Shown here piece by piece: positions 36,829 to 48,665 of a DNA stretch of 64,000 nt. This stretch comes from Nitrospiraceae bacterium (GTDB lineage Bacteria > Nitrospirota > Nitrospiria > Nitrospirales > UBA2166), in assembly GCA_002726235.1 (NCBI GenBank), contig PBSN01000008.1, positions 309,390 to 373,389 on the forward strand. The letters are read 5' to 3'. The notes beneath the pieces were generated by a model that was not told the origin of the DNA, searched no databases, and saw only the letters and a list, made by a program, of their open reading frames with translations. Position numbers and translations under genes: made by a program. Numbering within the stretch: the stretch's first letter is position 1; each line of letters starts with the position of its first letter.

Positions 36829-38133
36829 ATGCGAACAGCATCTGATTTTCCATGCGAGAACGGGAGAGATCCAGTTACTCGTCGTGAGATTTTTGCATGG
36901 TGTTTCTTTGACTTTGCAAACTCCTCCTTTGCGATCCTGATCCTCACTCTCGGCTACAGCGTCTACTTTGTACAGGTTGTCGCGAGTACATCAGAGCACA
37001 ACCCGGAACAGTTATGGAGTTGGGGGTATGCATGTTCAATGTTTTTGGTCGCGCTGTGTGCTCCAATTTTGGGAGCAACCGCTGATGCAACGGCTACGAA
37101 AAAACGTTGGCTGGGGTGGTGTACGGCACTCTGCGTCAGCAGTACGGCAAGCCTGTTTTTTGTGCTCCCAGGCGATATCTGGTTTGGTCTTATTGTCTTT
37201 GGTCTGGCCAACATTGGATTCGATCTCGGATTTATGCTTTACAGCGCATTTCTGGTAGAAATCTCGACCAGATCGAATATGGGGAGAGTCTCCGGCTACG
37301 GTTGGGGGTTGGGGTATCTGGGAGGGATTCTCGCGCTGGCGCTTGCCTATCCTCTGCTCAAGGGAGGACTGGGTCCAGAGAACCTTCTCAACTATCGACT
37401 TAGCTTTGTCCTGACCTCCTTGTTTTTTTTCATGACAAGTCTGCCGACATTTCTTTATTTGAAAGAGCGTGCAATCGCGTATTCTCCTGTCGCAGAAGAA
37501 TCTCTCTGGACCATTGGCTTTCAGCGACTACGACGAACGTATGGTGAAATCAGACGATTCAAGGAGTTATTTAAGTACCTCCTTGCCTACTTGATCTACA
37601 CTGATGGTATAAACACCGTTGTTCTATTTGCGGGTATTTTTGCGAGCAGGGTACTTGAATTCACACCAGCGGAATTGATTATCTATTTTCTCATCGTCCA
37701 GATTTCTGCTGGTCTTGGTGCATATGGCTTTGGACTCGTCGTCGATCGCTTTGGACCACGGCGACCGATTATGGCTACTCTGCTAATCTGGGTTGGAATT
37801 GCCATTGGCGCCTATTTTGTTCAGACCGCCGCTCAATTTTATGTTTTGGGATTAATCGCAGGGGTTGCGTTGGGATCAAACCAATCTGCGAGTCGAACTC
37901 TTATTGGATACTTTACGCCTCGCGACAAGGTGGGGGAGTTCTTTGGATTTTTCTCCGTCAGCGGGAAATTTGCGGCAATGATAGGGCCGTTGATCTATGG
38001 CCAAATCACCGTCATCACAGGAAGCCAGCGCCCTGCGGCACTTTCCATGGCAGGGTTCTTTCTCATTGGATGGGCAATACTGTGGACTGTACGCGAGCAG
38101 GATGGAATCCAAGCCGCAAAAGCGTCGACATAA
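36829..38133 (+). CDS. MFS transporter, UMF1/Atg22-like family
   Basis: An inner-membrane protein of 434 residues with about 12 helices. The opening FAWCFFDFANSSFAILILTLGY matches the UMF1 family, whose eukaryotic relative Atg22 exports amino acids from the vacuole; bacterial substrates are mostly unknown. Its position after pepA and nagZ, which release amino acids and sugars, makes transport of a breakdown product reasonable, but that is inference. Confidence 0.87.
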   Translation: MRTASDFPCENGRDPVTRREIFAWCFFDFANSSFAILILTLGYSVYFVQVVASTSEHNPEQLWSWGYACSMFLVALCAPILGATADATATKKRWLGWCTALCVSSTASLFFVLPGDIWFGLIVFGLANIGFDLGFMLYSAFLVEISTRSNMGRVSGYGWGLGYLGGILALALAYPLLKGGLGPENLLNYRLSFVLTSLFFFMTSLPTFLYLKERAIAYSPVAEESLWTIGFQRLRRTYGEIRRFKELFKYLLAYLIYTDGINTVVLFAGIFASRVLEFTPAELIIYFLIVQISAGLGAYGFGLVVDRFGPRRPIMATLLIWVGIAIGAYFVQTAAQFYVLGLIAGVALGSNQSASRTLIGYFTPRDKVGEFFGFFSVSGKFAAMIGPLIYGQITVITGSQRPAALSMAGFFLIGWAILWTVREQDGIQAAKAST

Positions 38134-38330
38134 ATCAGGCGCTTTACCATGATCTAGATACTTCTCTTTTACTCGGTGAACCATAGCATTGCAAGCATGT
38201 TTTTTAACAACTCGTCTTATTTTGGAGAGCCTAGAAGGACACACAACTATATTGTATGGTGGAGTAGTGAGGAGCCGAGCTGAAAGAAATACCTGTGATT
38301 TGTTGGGTAGCGAAAGAGCAAGGCTGAGTT

Positions 38331-38359
38331 TTGACACTGTCTGCAAGTTTGGGTATTTT
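38331..38359 (+). promoter_or_regulatory. Sigma-70-type promoter for greA
   Basis: A perfect TTGACA, a 17-base spacer and TATTTT (four of six). The start of transcription would be near 38366, with a leader of about 64 bases. The rest of the 296-base gap before greA shows nothing else. Confidence 0.62.
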
Positions 38360-38429
38360 TGCGGTGAAAAACCAGTCTCACTATACTCGCTGTTTCGTTT
38401 ACACTAATTAACCTTTGGAGTCCACTGAG

Positions 38430-38909
38430 ATGAAAGCACCCATTACGAAAAAAGGCTACGAAATGTTGCAAAAAGAGCTAGAGCGGCTCATTAAGAAGGA
38501 ACGACCAAGTGTGATCAAAGCCATTGCAGAAGCTCGCTCTCACGGAGATCTTTCCGAAAATGCTGAATATGAAGCTGCAAAGGACAAACAGAGTTTCGTC
38601 GAAGGCAAAATTCAGATGCTTCAAGCAAAGCTCGGAGAATTGGAAATCATCGATCCCAGCAAAGGACCCAAGGACAAGATTGTGTTCGGAGCAACGGTCG
38701 ATCTTCAAGACCTCGAGACCGCTGAAAAACGCTGTTATACTCTTGTCGGCCAAGAAGAAAGCGATCTCAAGGAAGGGAAAATTTCAGTTCAATCTCCAGT
38801 TGGTCGTGCCCTTATTGGACACCGTGTTGGCGAAGAAGTCGTGGTTACCACCCCAGCAAAAGTCGTGACCTATAAAATTCTCGGCATCAACTTCGGCACT
38901 CTAGAGTAG
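38430..38909 (+). CDS. greA: Transcription elongation factor GreA
   Basis: Rescues backtracked RNA polymerase by stimulating RNA cleavage. The 159-residue protein has the N-terminal coiled coil with the acidic tip (SHGDLSENAEYEAAK) and the globular C-terminal domain ending SPVGRALIGHRVGEEV. ATG 38430 lies 9 bases after GGAG and gives the canonical length; an in-frame TTG at 38415 would add five residues. Confidence 0.97.
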   Translation: MKAPITKKGYEMLQKELERLIKKERPSVIKAIAEARSHGDLSENAEYEAAKDKQSFVEGKIQMLQAKLGELEIIDPSKGPKDKIVFGATVDLQDLETAEKRCYTLVGQEESDLKEGKISVQSPVGRALIGHRVGEEVVVTTPAKVVTYKILGINFGTLE

Positions 38910-38931
38910 TTCAAAGAGTAGAAAGGTTTGG

Positions 38932-39134
38932 ATGAATAAATTCGTAGTAGATGAACCGCCCGAAGGAGAAGGTGACGTTCGCTTATCCTTTTTGGGGGAA
39001 ATACTGCAACATACAAATTTGCATTTGCCAAATCTCTATTAGATGCAGTTGATCCGGAGCAAACTGTTGTGACCATTGATCAGTTGGCGTTACCTTCATC
39101 ACCTAACATGCTGTTACTGACAAAAAATCGATAA
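38932..39134 (+). pseudogene. Remnant of an unidentified gene (possibly HNH-nuclease related)
   Basis: AAAGG precedes an ATG at 38932, and the frame reads MNKFVVDEPPEGEG before ending after about 36 codons. Downstream in another frame is GGNTATYKFAFAKSLLDA, then VVTIDQLA, and a stop at 39134. The NTATYKFA-type segment recalls the N-terminal region of some HNH-endonuclease proteins, from memory only. Together these look like a frame-shifted, truncated gene. It ends 2 bases from the bioA stop. Confidence 0.4.
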
Positions 39135-39136
39135 GT

Positions 39137-40564
39137 TCAACGCCGGAATCGCGTGATGGATTGGATAGCAGTTTTTACAATGTCAACCATCACTTTAAGT
39201 TCATTGTGAGTGGCTGTCAGCGGAGGCATCAGGATAAGAATATTCCCGTTCGGGCGGATAATCAGTCCATGCTCGCGGGTTTCCATGGCTATGCGATGTC
39301 CGATTCTGTCTTCGAGGCGATACGGTTGCTTAGTTTGTTTATTTTGAATCAACTCTATCCCTGCCATAAGACCAATCTGCCTGACCTGTCCAACATGTGC
39401 AAGAGATTTCAGTGTCCGTAGCGCTAATTCAAAAGTGCAAACTTTCTTTGGCAATATTTTAAGAAGTTTTGTTCGTCTGAAAAGCTTTAGATTGGCTAAT
39501 GCAACCGCACATCCAAGCGGATTTCCTGTATAGCTGTGGCCATGGAAAAAGGTCTTGAAATCATCGTAGGACCCTAGGAATCCATCATATATTCGTTGGG
39601 TGGTTAATGTCGCTGCAAGTGGCATATATCCGCCAGTTAACCCCTTACTGATCGCCATCAAATCAGGAGTCACGTCCTCATGGTCACACGCGAACATCTT
39701 TCCTGTGCGTCCGAATCCGCTTGCAACTTCGTCCGCAATTAACAAAACATCGTAACGGGTACAGAGTTCACGTATCGCTTTTAAATATCCTGGCGGACTC
39801 GTAATCATTCCGCCGACACTTTGAATCATGGGTTCAATAACCAATGCCGCAATGTCCTGATGGTTGTCTCTCAAGGTTGCTTCAATTGGGTGAAGACATG
39901 CGAGACGGCAGGACGGATAGCGAAACTGCATTGGACATCGATAACAGTAGGGTGGATCAGCCCTAAAGGTCTTGAATAGGAGCGGTTTATATGTCTTATG
40001 AAAAAGCGAAATCCCGCTGAGGCTGACGGTTCCGAGCGAATCCCCATGATATGCCATGTCGAAGGCGAGGAATTTCTTTTTTCGACGGAATTGTCGTCCC
40101 TGTTGTTGCCAGTATTGAAATGCCAACTTCATAGCAATTTCCATCGCAGTGGAGCCGTTATCCGAATAAAAGACCTTCTGAAGGCCTAGAGGGGCAATTT
40201 TGGTGAGTTGCTTTGCGAGTTCAATTGAAGGAACGTTGCTCAGTCCTAGGAGCGTGGAATGGGCAATCTTTTCGAGTTGTGTTCGTATGGCTTGGTCGAG
40301 TGCGCGGGTTCGGTGGCCATGGATATTGACCCAGATTGAAGAGACACCGTCGTAATAACGATTTCCTTCTATATCGACGAGGTATCTTCCATCGCCGTGT
40401 TCGATGATGATGGGAGGCTCCTGTACCCACTCCTCCATCTGAGTGAACGGGTGCCAGACGAATTTATGGTCGTCACGTTGAAGCCGATCCTGCCGTTTTT
40501 TGGCAGAATGGTGAACAGAGCGCCTACGATTTCGGATAGCTGAAGCGGCAAAATGGCGAACCAT
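39137..40564 (-). CDS. bioA: Adenosylmethionine-8-amino-7-oxononanoate aminotransferase
   Basis: Biotin synthesis: transfers the amino group of S-adenosylmethionine to KAPA. The 475-residue PLP enzyme has WHPFTQM and SIWVNIHGH near the start, the substrate-gating STALEI-like GSTAMEIA, DEVASGFGRTG and the PLP lysine in ISKGLTGGYMPLA. A cysteine-containing insert (CYRCP...YPSC) is seen in many BioA proteins. Thirty-odd basic residues precede the conserved core, but no other start codon is available. No other bio gene lies nearby. Confidence 0.94.
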   Translation of the reverse strand: MVRHFAASAIRNRRRSVHHSAKKRQDRLQRDDHKFVWHPFTQMEEWVQEPPIIIEHGDGRYLVDIEGNRYYDGVSSIWVNIHGHRTRALDQAIRTQLEKIAHSTLLGLSNVPSIELAKQLTKIAPLGLQKVFYSDNGSTAMEIAMKLAFQYWQQQGRQFRRKKKFLAFDMAYHGDSLGTVSLSGISLFHKTYKPLLFKTFRADPPYCYRCPMQFRYPSCRLACLHPIEATLRDNHQDIAALVIEPMIQSVGGMITSPPGYLKAIRELCTRYDVLLIADEVASGFGRTGKMFACDHEDVTPDLMAISKGLTGGYMPLAATLTTQRIYDGFLGSYDDFKTFFHGHSYTGNPLGCAVALANLKLFRRTKLLKILPKKVCTFELALRTLKSLAHVGQVRQIGLMAGIELIQNKQTKQPYRLEDRIGHRIAMETREHGLIIRPNGNILILMPPLTATHNELKVMVDIVKTAIQSITRFRR

Positions 40565-40571
40565 GGGCAGG

Positions 40572-40601
40572 ATTATAAGGTTGGTCTCATGCTTTTGACA
40601 A
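40572..40601 (-). promoter_or_regulatory. bioA promoter, leaderless geometry
   Basis: On the minus strand TTGTCA and a perfect TATAAT lie 18 bases apart. Only 7 bases separate TATAAT from the bioA ATG, so the A of ATG would be at or near the first transcribed base. The -35 box overlaps that of the divergent lepA promoter. Confidence 0.7.
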
Positions 40602-40624
40602 TGAAATCACTAGCCGCATATAAT
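40595..40624 (+). promoter_or_regulatory. Consensus sigma-70 promoter for lepA
   Basis: Perfect TTGACA at 40595-40600 and perfect TATAAT at 40619-40624, with an 18-base spacer. Transcription would begin near 40631, about 25 bases before the proposed ATT start of lepA, which rules out translation starts further upstream. Confidence 0.8.
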
Positions 40625-40643
40625 CCCTCGTTTACACGCCATT

Positions 40644-40648
40644 AGGAG
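40644..40648 (+). promoter_or_regulatory. Shine-Dalgarno sequence that decides the lepA start
   Basis: AGGAG lies 7 bases before ATT 40656. No ATG, GTG or TTG in the lepA frame follows it until ATG 40788, which would be 44 codons inside the GTPase domain. Confidence 0.7.
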
Positions 40649-40655
40649 AATTCAG

Positions 40656-42452
40656 ATTCAGCGACACATTCGGAATTTCGCGATCATCGCGCATATTGAT
40701 CATGGCAAATCAACCCTTGCTGATAGGTTACTCGAGGTTACCGGTGCCATCACCTCACGCGAGTATCGGGACCAGTTTCTCGACGACATGGATCTCGAAA
40801 GGGAACGTGGAATCACCATAAAGGCACGTGCTGTTCGAACAACCTATCACGCAAAAAACGGAATTTCCTACCAACTTAACCTTATCGATACCCCGGGACA
40901 CGTGGATTTTAACTACGAGGTGTCACGAAGTCTTGCGGCATGCGAAGGAGTGCTACTCCTAGTAGACGTGGCCCAAGGCGTCGAGGCCCAAACGATTGCC
41001 AACGCATCCTTGGCTCTGGAACACGATCTGACTGTACTCTCCATTCTCAATAAGATAGATCTTCCTAACGCCGATATCGATGGGACCAAGAAGCAAATCG
41101 AAGACGTCATTGGAATTGACACCTTTGACGCATTGCAGGTGAGCGCAAAAGAAGGAGATGGCGTCCAAGACGTGCTCGAGGCAATTGTCACACGTATTCC
41201 AGCACCCCATGGCAATGAAAATTCCCCATTAAAGGCCCTTATTATGGACTCGTGGTTTGACGATTATCAGGGCGTGATTGTTCTGACGCGAGTGATCGAT
41301 GGAAGTATTACATCGGGACTCAAACTGCAGGTCGTATCGACGGGGAAAGTTGTTACTGTCGGTGAAGTCGGTATTTTTACCCCAAAACGTGAGAAGTCCG
41401 CTGTACTTAATGCTGGTGAAGTCGGATATGTTGTTTGTGGTATTAAGCGGATAGGGGATATCACCATCGGGGATACCCTGACCGAAGCAGCTCGCCCAAC
41501 GGCCAATCCTTGTCCGGGGTATCGCGAACCCAAACCAATGGTCTTTTGCGGACTCTATTCTTCAGATACTGAATATTTTGAAGACCTCCGGGATTCATTG
41601 GAAAAGCTTCGCCTCAATGACGCTTCGATTCGCTATGAGCCGGAGAATTCCTTAGCGCTTGGTTTTGGTTTTCGCTGCGGTTTTCTTGGCCTTCTCCACA
41701 TGGAAATCATTCAAGAACGCTTGGAGCGAGAATATGGACTCGATCTAATCAGCACCATGCCCACTGTCGTCTACAAGGTGACGCTGACTGACAATTCGAT
41801 CATTGAAGTTGATAATCCTGCAAAGTTGCCGGACCCTCACCACATGTTAGGCGTTGAGGAACCGTATGTGGACGCAACAATCATGACACCGGAAGCCTAC
41901 ATTGGCCCCCTTCTTACACTGTGCCAAGAGCGGCGAGGCTCACAGAATAGTCTCACCTATACAGGCATCGGTCGTGTCCTCCTTTCATATCGGCTTCCGC
42001 TTAACGAGATTGTTCTTGATTTCTATGATCGCCTGAAGTCATGTACCCAGGGATATGCATCGTTTGACTACGAGTTTGCTGGGTATCAACCAGCCAACGT
42101 TGTGAAAGTAAATATTCTTGTTAACGGGGAAATGGTAGATGCTCTGTCGTTTGTTGCCCCACGAGAGGTTGCACCATTTCGTGCTCGCCGACTTGCCGAG
42201 CGGATGAAGGAAGAGATCCCACAACAACTTTATGAAGTCGCAATTCAAGCTACGATTGGTCACAAAATTATTGTGCGAGAAACTGTAAAGGCCCTTCGGA
42301 AAGATGTGACTGCGAAATGCTATGGCGGAGACATTACACGCAAACGGAAACTATGGGCAAAGCAGAAAGAAGGGAAAAAACGAATGAAACAAGTGGGGCG
42401 CGTTACCATACCTCAGCAAGCATTTCTGGCCCTGCTCAAAATCAACAACTAG
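40656..42452 (+). CDS. lepA: Elongation factor 4 (LepA), ATT start codon
   Basis: Ribosomal GTPase that back-translocates tRNAs or assists 30S maturation. From ATT 40656 the protein has 598 residues, the usual length, and begins [23 protein letters not shown] (G1). G2 lies in [11 protein letters not shown]3 in DTPGHVDF, G4 in NKIDLP; the LepA-specific C-terminal domain ends near [18 protein letters not shown]. In the lepA frame, between a stop upstream and ATG 40788 there is no ATG, GTG or TTG, and ATG 40788 would delete the P-loop. ATT behind AGGAG is the only good candidate. lepB follows, a common pairing. Confidence 0.93.
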   Translation: MQRHIRNFAIIAHIDHGKSTLADRLLEVTGAITSREYRDQFLDDMDLERERGITIKARAVRTTYHAKNGISYQLNLIDTPGHVDFNYEVSRSLAACEGVLLLVDVAQGVEAQTIANASLALEHDLTVLSILNKIDLPNADIDGTKKQIEDVIGIDTFDALQVSAKEGDGVQDVLEAIVTRIPAPHGNENSPLKALIMDSWFDDYQGVIVLTRVIDGSITSGLKLQVVSTGKVVTVGEVGIFTPKREKSAVLNAGEVGYVVCGIKRIGDITIGDTLTEAARPTANPCPGYREPKPMVFCGLYSSDTEYFEDLRDSLEKLRLNDASIRYEPENSLALGFGFRCGFLGLLHMEIIQERLEREYGLDLISTMPTVVYKVTLTDNSIIEVDNPAKLPDPHHMLGVEEPYVDATIMTPEAYIGPLLTLCQERRGSQNSLTYTGIGRVLLSYRLPLNEIVLDFYDRLKSCTQGYASFDYEFAGYQPANVVKVNILVNGEMVDALSFVAPREVAPFRARRLAERMKEEIPQQLYEVAIQATIGHKIIVRETVKALRKDVTAKCYGGDITRKRKLWAKQKEGKKRMKQVGRVTIPQQAFLALLKINN

Positions 42453-42487
42453 TAATGAATAGTTGAGAATGCCGATATCTCATACAC

Positions 42488-42517
42488 ATGTCAGACGGGA
42501 CATCTAACATCTGACAT
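42488..42517. terminator. Inverted repeat between lepA and lepB
   Basis: ATGTCAGA and TCTGACAT form a perfect 8-base stem around a 14-base loop and are followed by CCGTTTTGG. It may be a weak terminator or an attenuating hairpin that lowers lepB expression relative to lepA. Confidence 0.4.
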
Positions 42518-42545
42518 CCGTTTTGGATTCATTCAAGAGGAGCCG

Positions 42546-43193
42546 ATGGAAAGAAATGTTCAGCTAAGCAATACGCATAAGCTAAAGTCAAAGAAGTCCC
42601 TTGTGCGTGAGTATGCCGAAGCAATTATTATTGCCATCATTCTCGCCTTGATCATCCGGACATTTGTTGTTCAGGCATTCAAGATTCCGTCGGGTTCCAT
42701 GATTCCGACATTGGTCATTGGCGATCACATTCTCGTCAACAAGTTTTTATTCGGGGTAAAAATTCCCTTTACCGATCGTATTCTGTTCTCATTTGATACA
42801 CCTGAGCAACGAGATATCATCGTCTTTAAATACCCAGAGGATGAGGATAAAGACTTTATTAAACGAGTTGTGGGAACGCCTGGTGATCGAATTTCACTGC
42901 GGGATAAAGTTTTGTATGTCAATGATATCCCAATGGTTGAACCCTATATTCAACATACGGACTCTTCAATTTTGCCAGCTGTTTTACATCCACGAGATAA
43001 TTTCGGTCCAATCACTGTTCCTCCCGATCAATACTTTGTCATGGGGGATAATCGAGATCAAAGCCTTGATGGCCGCTTTTGGGGATTCGTAAATCGGGAA
43101 AAGGTCAAAGGGAAAGCTTTTTTTATTTATTGGTCGTGGGATCGCGAAAATACAAATGTCCGCTGGAACCGACTTGGAAAAACTGTCCATTAG
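42546..43193 (+). CDS. lepB: Signal peptidase I
   Basis: Inner-membrane protease that removes signal peptides from exported proteins. The 215-residue protein has one strong N-terminal membrane helix (about 25-45), then the catalytic serine in PSGSMIPTL, the catalytic lysine in DFIKRVVG, and the box E motif VMGDNRDQSLDGRFWG. Ribosome site AGAGGAG lies ahead of the ATG. It is 93 bases after lepA. Confidence 0.96.
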   Translation: MERNVQLSNTHKLKSKKSLVREYAEAIIIAIILALIIRTFVVQAFKIPSGSMIPTLVIGDHILVNKFLFGVKIPFTDRILFSFDTPEQRDIIVFKYPEDEDKDFIKRVVGTPGDRISLRDKVLYVNDIPMVEPYIQHTDSSILPAVLHPRDNFGPITVPPDQYFVMGDNRDQSLDGRFWGFVNREKVKGKAFFIYWSWDRENTNVRWNRLGKTVH

Positions 43194-43205
43194 CAAAATC
43201 TTAAA

Positions 43206-43290
43206 AAAGGCCGTCAGTGGCGTTCTCGACTCGCTGTTGCCTTCACGTACTCCCGTGTACGTTCCGGGCACCAATATCCGGCGTTTCTGG
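43206..43290. repeat. Dispersed intergenic repeat, copy B (lepB-rfaE1 gap)
   Basis: The gap contains an ordered element. On the minus strand its end reads GACGGCCTTTTTT, a terminator-like tail. In the middle ACGTAC (43245-43250) and GTACGT (43257-43262) form a 6-base stem with a 6-base loop. The flank AGTGGCGTTCTCG and the TTGCCTTC step are shared with copy A after acpP. I recall similar elements between genes in Nitrospira genomes but could not check. Confidence 0.6.
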
Positions 43291-43334
43291 AAAGGCCCTC
43301 TTGAACATCCTGTGGGATCCTGTTAAGCCATTAC

Positions 43335-44350
43335 ATGCCCACGCTTGCTACTTTCGTTGAACAATTTCGTTCTGCCGAAGTTCTTGTCATTGGCGATCTT
43401 ATCCTTGATGATTATATCTGGGGGAATGTTGAGCGCATCTCCCCCGAAGCTCCAGTCCCCGTTGTTTCCGTCACATCGAGGTCCCAAGCACTTGGGGGTG
43501 CAGGAAATGTATTCCACAACATCATCACTCTTGGCGGTAAAGCACGGGTATGTGGGGTTGTAGGAGAAGACGAGGCTGCTCAACGCCTTCGTGATGAACT
43601 CGAAGCATGTTGTGTCACTGAGCACGGAAAGGGTACACTTGGCCTCTGCAGTGATTATGAGCGACCCACAACGCAAAAAACGCGTATCATCTCCCACAAT
43701 CAACAAGTTGTCAGAGTTGATACTGAGCATACGCATGACCTCAATGCTGACTTAGAAGCTCGTCTGCTTGAGCAAATTACCAAAAACATTATTCACGCAT
43801 CCTGTATTGTTATCTCAGACTATGCGAAAGGAGTCGTGACTCTTCCGATCATGCAAGCTGTTGTCAATATGGCAACGAAACAAAAAATTTCGGTTATCGT
43901 CGATCCAAAAGTCGAGCACTTTTCACGTTACTATGGGGTAACAATGCTGACACCCAATCAGCAAGAAGCAATGCTTGCAACAGGGGTATGGCCTTCATCA
44001 ACTACAAACCCTGAACTCATTGAACAAGCCGGGCGCACCATTCAAAATCAACAGCACTGTGACGCTGTACTCATCACGCAAGGTGAGCATGGAATGAGTC
44101 TTTTTGAAATTGCTCAAGAAACACGGCATATCCGAACCACAGCAAGACCTGTATTCGATGTAACAGGGGCTGGAGATACGGTCATCGCAACCCTTGCTCT
44201 CGCACTATCAGCCGGGGCATCGTTCTATGACGCCGCTGTTCTTGCCACTCAAGCTGCTGGAATTGTTGTCGGGAAACTCGGTACATCAACAGTTCTGCTA
44301 GGAGAGTTATTGGAATCCATCATGACATACGACAGAGGAACTACCAAATA

Positions 44351-44351
<1 letters not shown>
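43335..44351 (+). CDS. rfaE1: D-glycero-beta-D-manno-heptose-7-phosphate kinase
   Basis: PfkB-family sugar kinase, the N-terminal half of HldE in E. coli, here a separate 338-residue gene. It shows VIGDLILDDYIWG, PEAPVPVV, the GGAGNV substrate loop, and the anion-hole and catalytic base in FDVTGAGDTVIA. It acts before rfaE2, which lies 32 kb away, to make ADP-heptose. It heads a tight run with kdsB and pyrG, and its stop shares one base with the kdsB GTG. Confidence 0.93.
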
Positions 44352-46743
<2,392 letters not shown>

Positions 46744-46878
46744 GATCATCGCTTGCAACGACTCAGGTTGTTTAAATTGTGGCTTAGAACAAGGCACGAG
46801 AAGTACAAAACCGAAACGCGGACATCCGAATTCGATCACACAACAATGCTGTCATGCGGCAAAAAAACCTGACCTAAC

Positions 46879-47709
46879 ATGAGTCACACGGTTCACATCA
46901 GCAACGTTACCATTGGGCACGCAACTCCCCACGTTATTATCGCAGGTCCCTGCGTTATTGAGGACGAGTCACTGCTCATTGACATTGCCGCGACACTCAA
47001 GGATATTACCACTCAGCTTGGCTTTTCCTTGGTATTTAAGTCCTCGTATGACAAGGCCAATCGAACCTCTCTTGGATCATATCGTGGCCCCGGTTTATTG
47101 CATGGCCTTAAAATACTTGAACGGATTCGCAGTCGATTTAATATTCCTATCTTGGCAGATGTTCATTCAATTGAAGAGATCAAACCCGCAGCTGAAGTTC
47201 TCGACATCATCCAGATTCCAGCCTTTCTTTGTCGGCAGACAGATCTCATTGTTGCCGCCGCGCAAACTGGGAAAGTCGTCAATATCAAGAAGGGACAATT
47301 TCTCGCTCCCTGGGACATGAAATTTGCTGTTGAAAAAGTGATAGCCCAAGGAAACCACAACATCATCATCACTGAACGAGGCACTATGTTTGGGTACAAT
47401 AATCTCGTCGTTGATTTTCGCTCCCTGATGATCATGCGTACCTTTGGTTACCCTGTTATTTTTGATGCAACTCATAGCGTGCAGGTGCCCGGAGGCGGCC
47501 AAGGTGCATCATCTGGTCATTGCGAATTCATTGCACCGTTGGCCTGTGCGGCCATTGCCGCAGGATGTGACGGAATCTTTATGGAAGTTCACCCAGACCC
47601 TACCAACGCTCCTTCTGATGGCCAGAACATGCTTCCTCTCGAGGAGGTTGGCCTGTTGCTCACCCGTCTCAAGGCCATTGCAGCAGCAACACACGTCGGA
47701 AGCGAATGA
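46879..47709 (+). CDS. kdsA: Kdo-8-phosphate synthase
   Basis: Condenses phosphoenolpyruvate with arabinose 5-phosphate to form Kdo 8-phosphate. The 276 residues have IAGPCVIEDE, FKSSYDKANRTS, GRPLLHGL-like GPGLLHGLKIL, and the metal and substrate segments ERGTMFGYNNLVVD and FDATHSVQ. It follows pyrG after 135 bases with no evident structure and overlaps kdsD by 4 bases. Confidence 0.96.
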   Translation: MSHTVHISNVTIGHATPHVIIAGPCVIEDESLLIDIAATLKDITTQLGFSLVFKSSYDKANRTSLGSYRGPGLLHGLKILERIRSRFNIPILADVHSIEEIKPAAEVLDIIQIPAFLCRQTDLIVAAAQTGKVVNIKKGQFLAPWDMKFAVEKVIAQGNHNIIITERGTMFGYNNLVVDFRSLMIMRTFGYPVIFDATHSVQVPGGGQGASSGHCEFIAPLACAAIAAGCDGIFMEVHPDPTNAPSDGQNMLPLEEVGLLLTRLKAIAAATHVGSE

Positions 47710-48665
47710 GTATCGAGGATGGGAAGCGAGTCCTTACGATCGAGGCCCAAGCGATCTTTGCGCTCGTTGCTCGCCTAGACACACAATTTAGTGATGCTGT
47801 CGATATTTTGTATCAGTGTCAGGGAAAGATCGTTGTGATCGGAATGGGGAAATCTGGTCTCATTGGCGCAAAGCTGGCTTCAACCTTTGCAAGTACGGGG
47901 ACTCCTGCATTTTTCTTGCATGCTGCAGAAGGTGTTCACGGCGATATTGGGATGATTGATCATAGCGATGTTGCGCTCATCATATCCAATAGCGGTGAGA
48001 CGGCTGAAATTCTCCAGATACTTACAGCAATCAAGCGGATTGGTGTGCTTATCGTGACACTAGCCGGTAATCCGCACTCTACGATTGCAAATGAAAGTAA
48101 TGTGGTTCTGAATGTTTCAGTCAACGAAGAGGCGTGTCCCCTTGGGCTCGCACCAACAGCAAGTACAACCGCAGCATTGGCGATGGGGGATTCGCTTGCC
48201 GTTGCACTCCTGCGCAAGCGCGGTTTTCAGGAACAAGATTTTGCTCATGTTCATCCAGGAGGCACTCTTGGCAAACGGCTCTTACTCCGCGTTTCTAACC
48301 TTCTCCATGAAGAAAAAACGATTCCACGTGTTCAGGAGAATACGTCAATGAAAGCTGTCATTCTTGAGATGACATCAAAAAAACTCGGTTTGACAACTGT
48401 GGATGATAAGGAAGGCCATTTGCTAGGGGTCATAACAGATGGTGACTTGCGAAGGGGGCTTGAACAAAACACCAACATTCTATCGCTTAATGCGAAGGCA
48501 ATCATGTCAACCCATCCGAGAACAATTCACAAAGATGCTCTTGCTGCGGAAGCCTTGCATGTGATGGAACACTACGCTATCACTTCCTTACTTGTAACCG
48601 ATCTCCAGGGAAGAACAACGGGTGTTCTGCACCTGCATGATATCTTGAAATCTGGGGTCATATGA
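47706..48665 (+). CDS. kdsD: Arabinose-5-phosphate isomerase
   Basis: Isomerises ribulose 5-phosphate to arabinose 5-phosphate, the substrate of kdsA. The 319 residues consist of a SIS domain (VIGMGKSGLIGAKLA, ISNSGETAEI, PLGLAPTASTTA, HPGGTLGKRL) and two CBS units from about residue 200. The Kdo-8-phosphate phosphatase gene (kdsC) that often follows is not here; pgsA comes next, overlapping by 4 bases. Confidence 0.94.
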   Translation: MSIEDGKRVLTIEAQAIFALVARLDTQFSDAVDILYQCQGKIVVIGMGKSGLIGAKLASTFASTGTPAFFLHAAEGVHGDIGMIDHSDVALIISNSGETAEILQILTAIKRIGVLIVTLAGNPHSTIANESNVVLNVSVNEEACPLGLAPTASTTAALAMGDSLAVALLRKRGFQEQDFAHVHPGGTLGKRLLLRVSNLLHEEKTIPRVQENTSMKAVILEMTSKKLGLTTVDDKEGHLLGVITDGDLRRGLEQNTNILSLNAKAIMSTHPRTIHKDALAAEALHVMEHYAITSLLVTDLQGRTTGVLHLHDILKSGVI

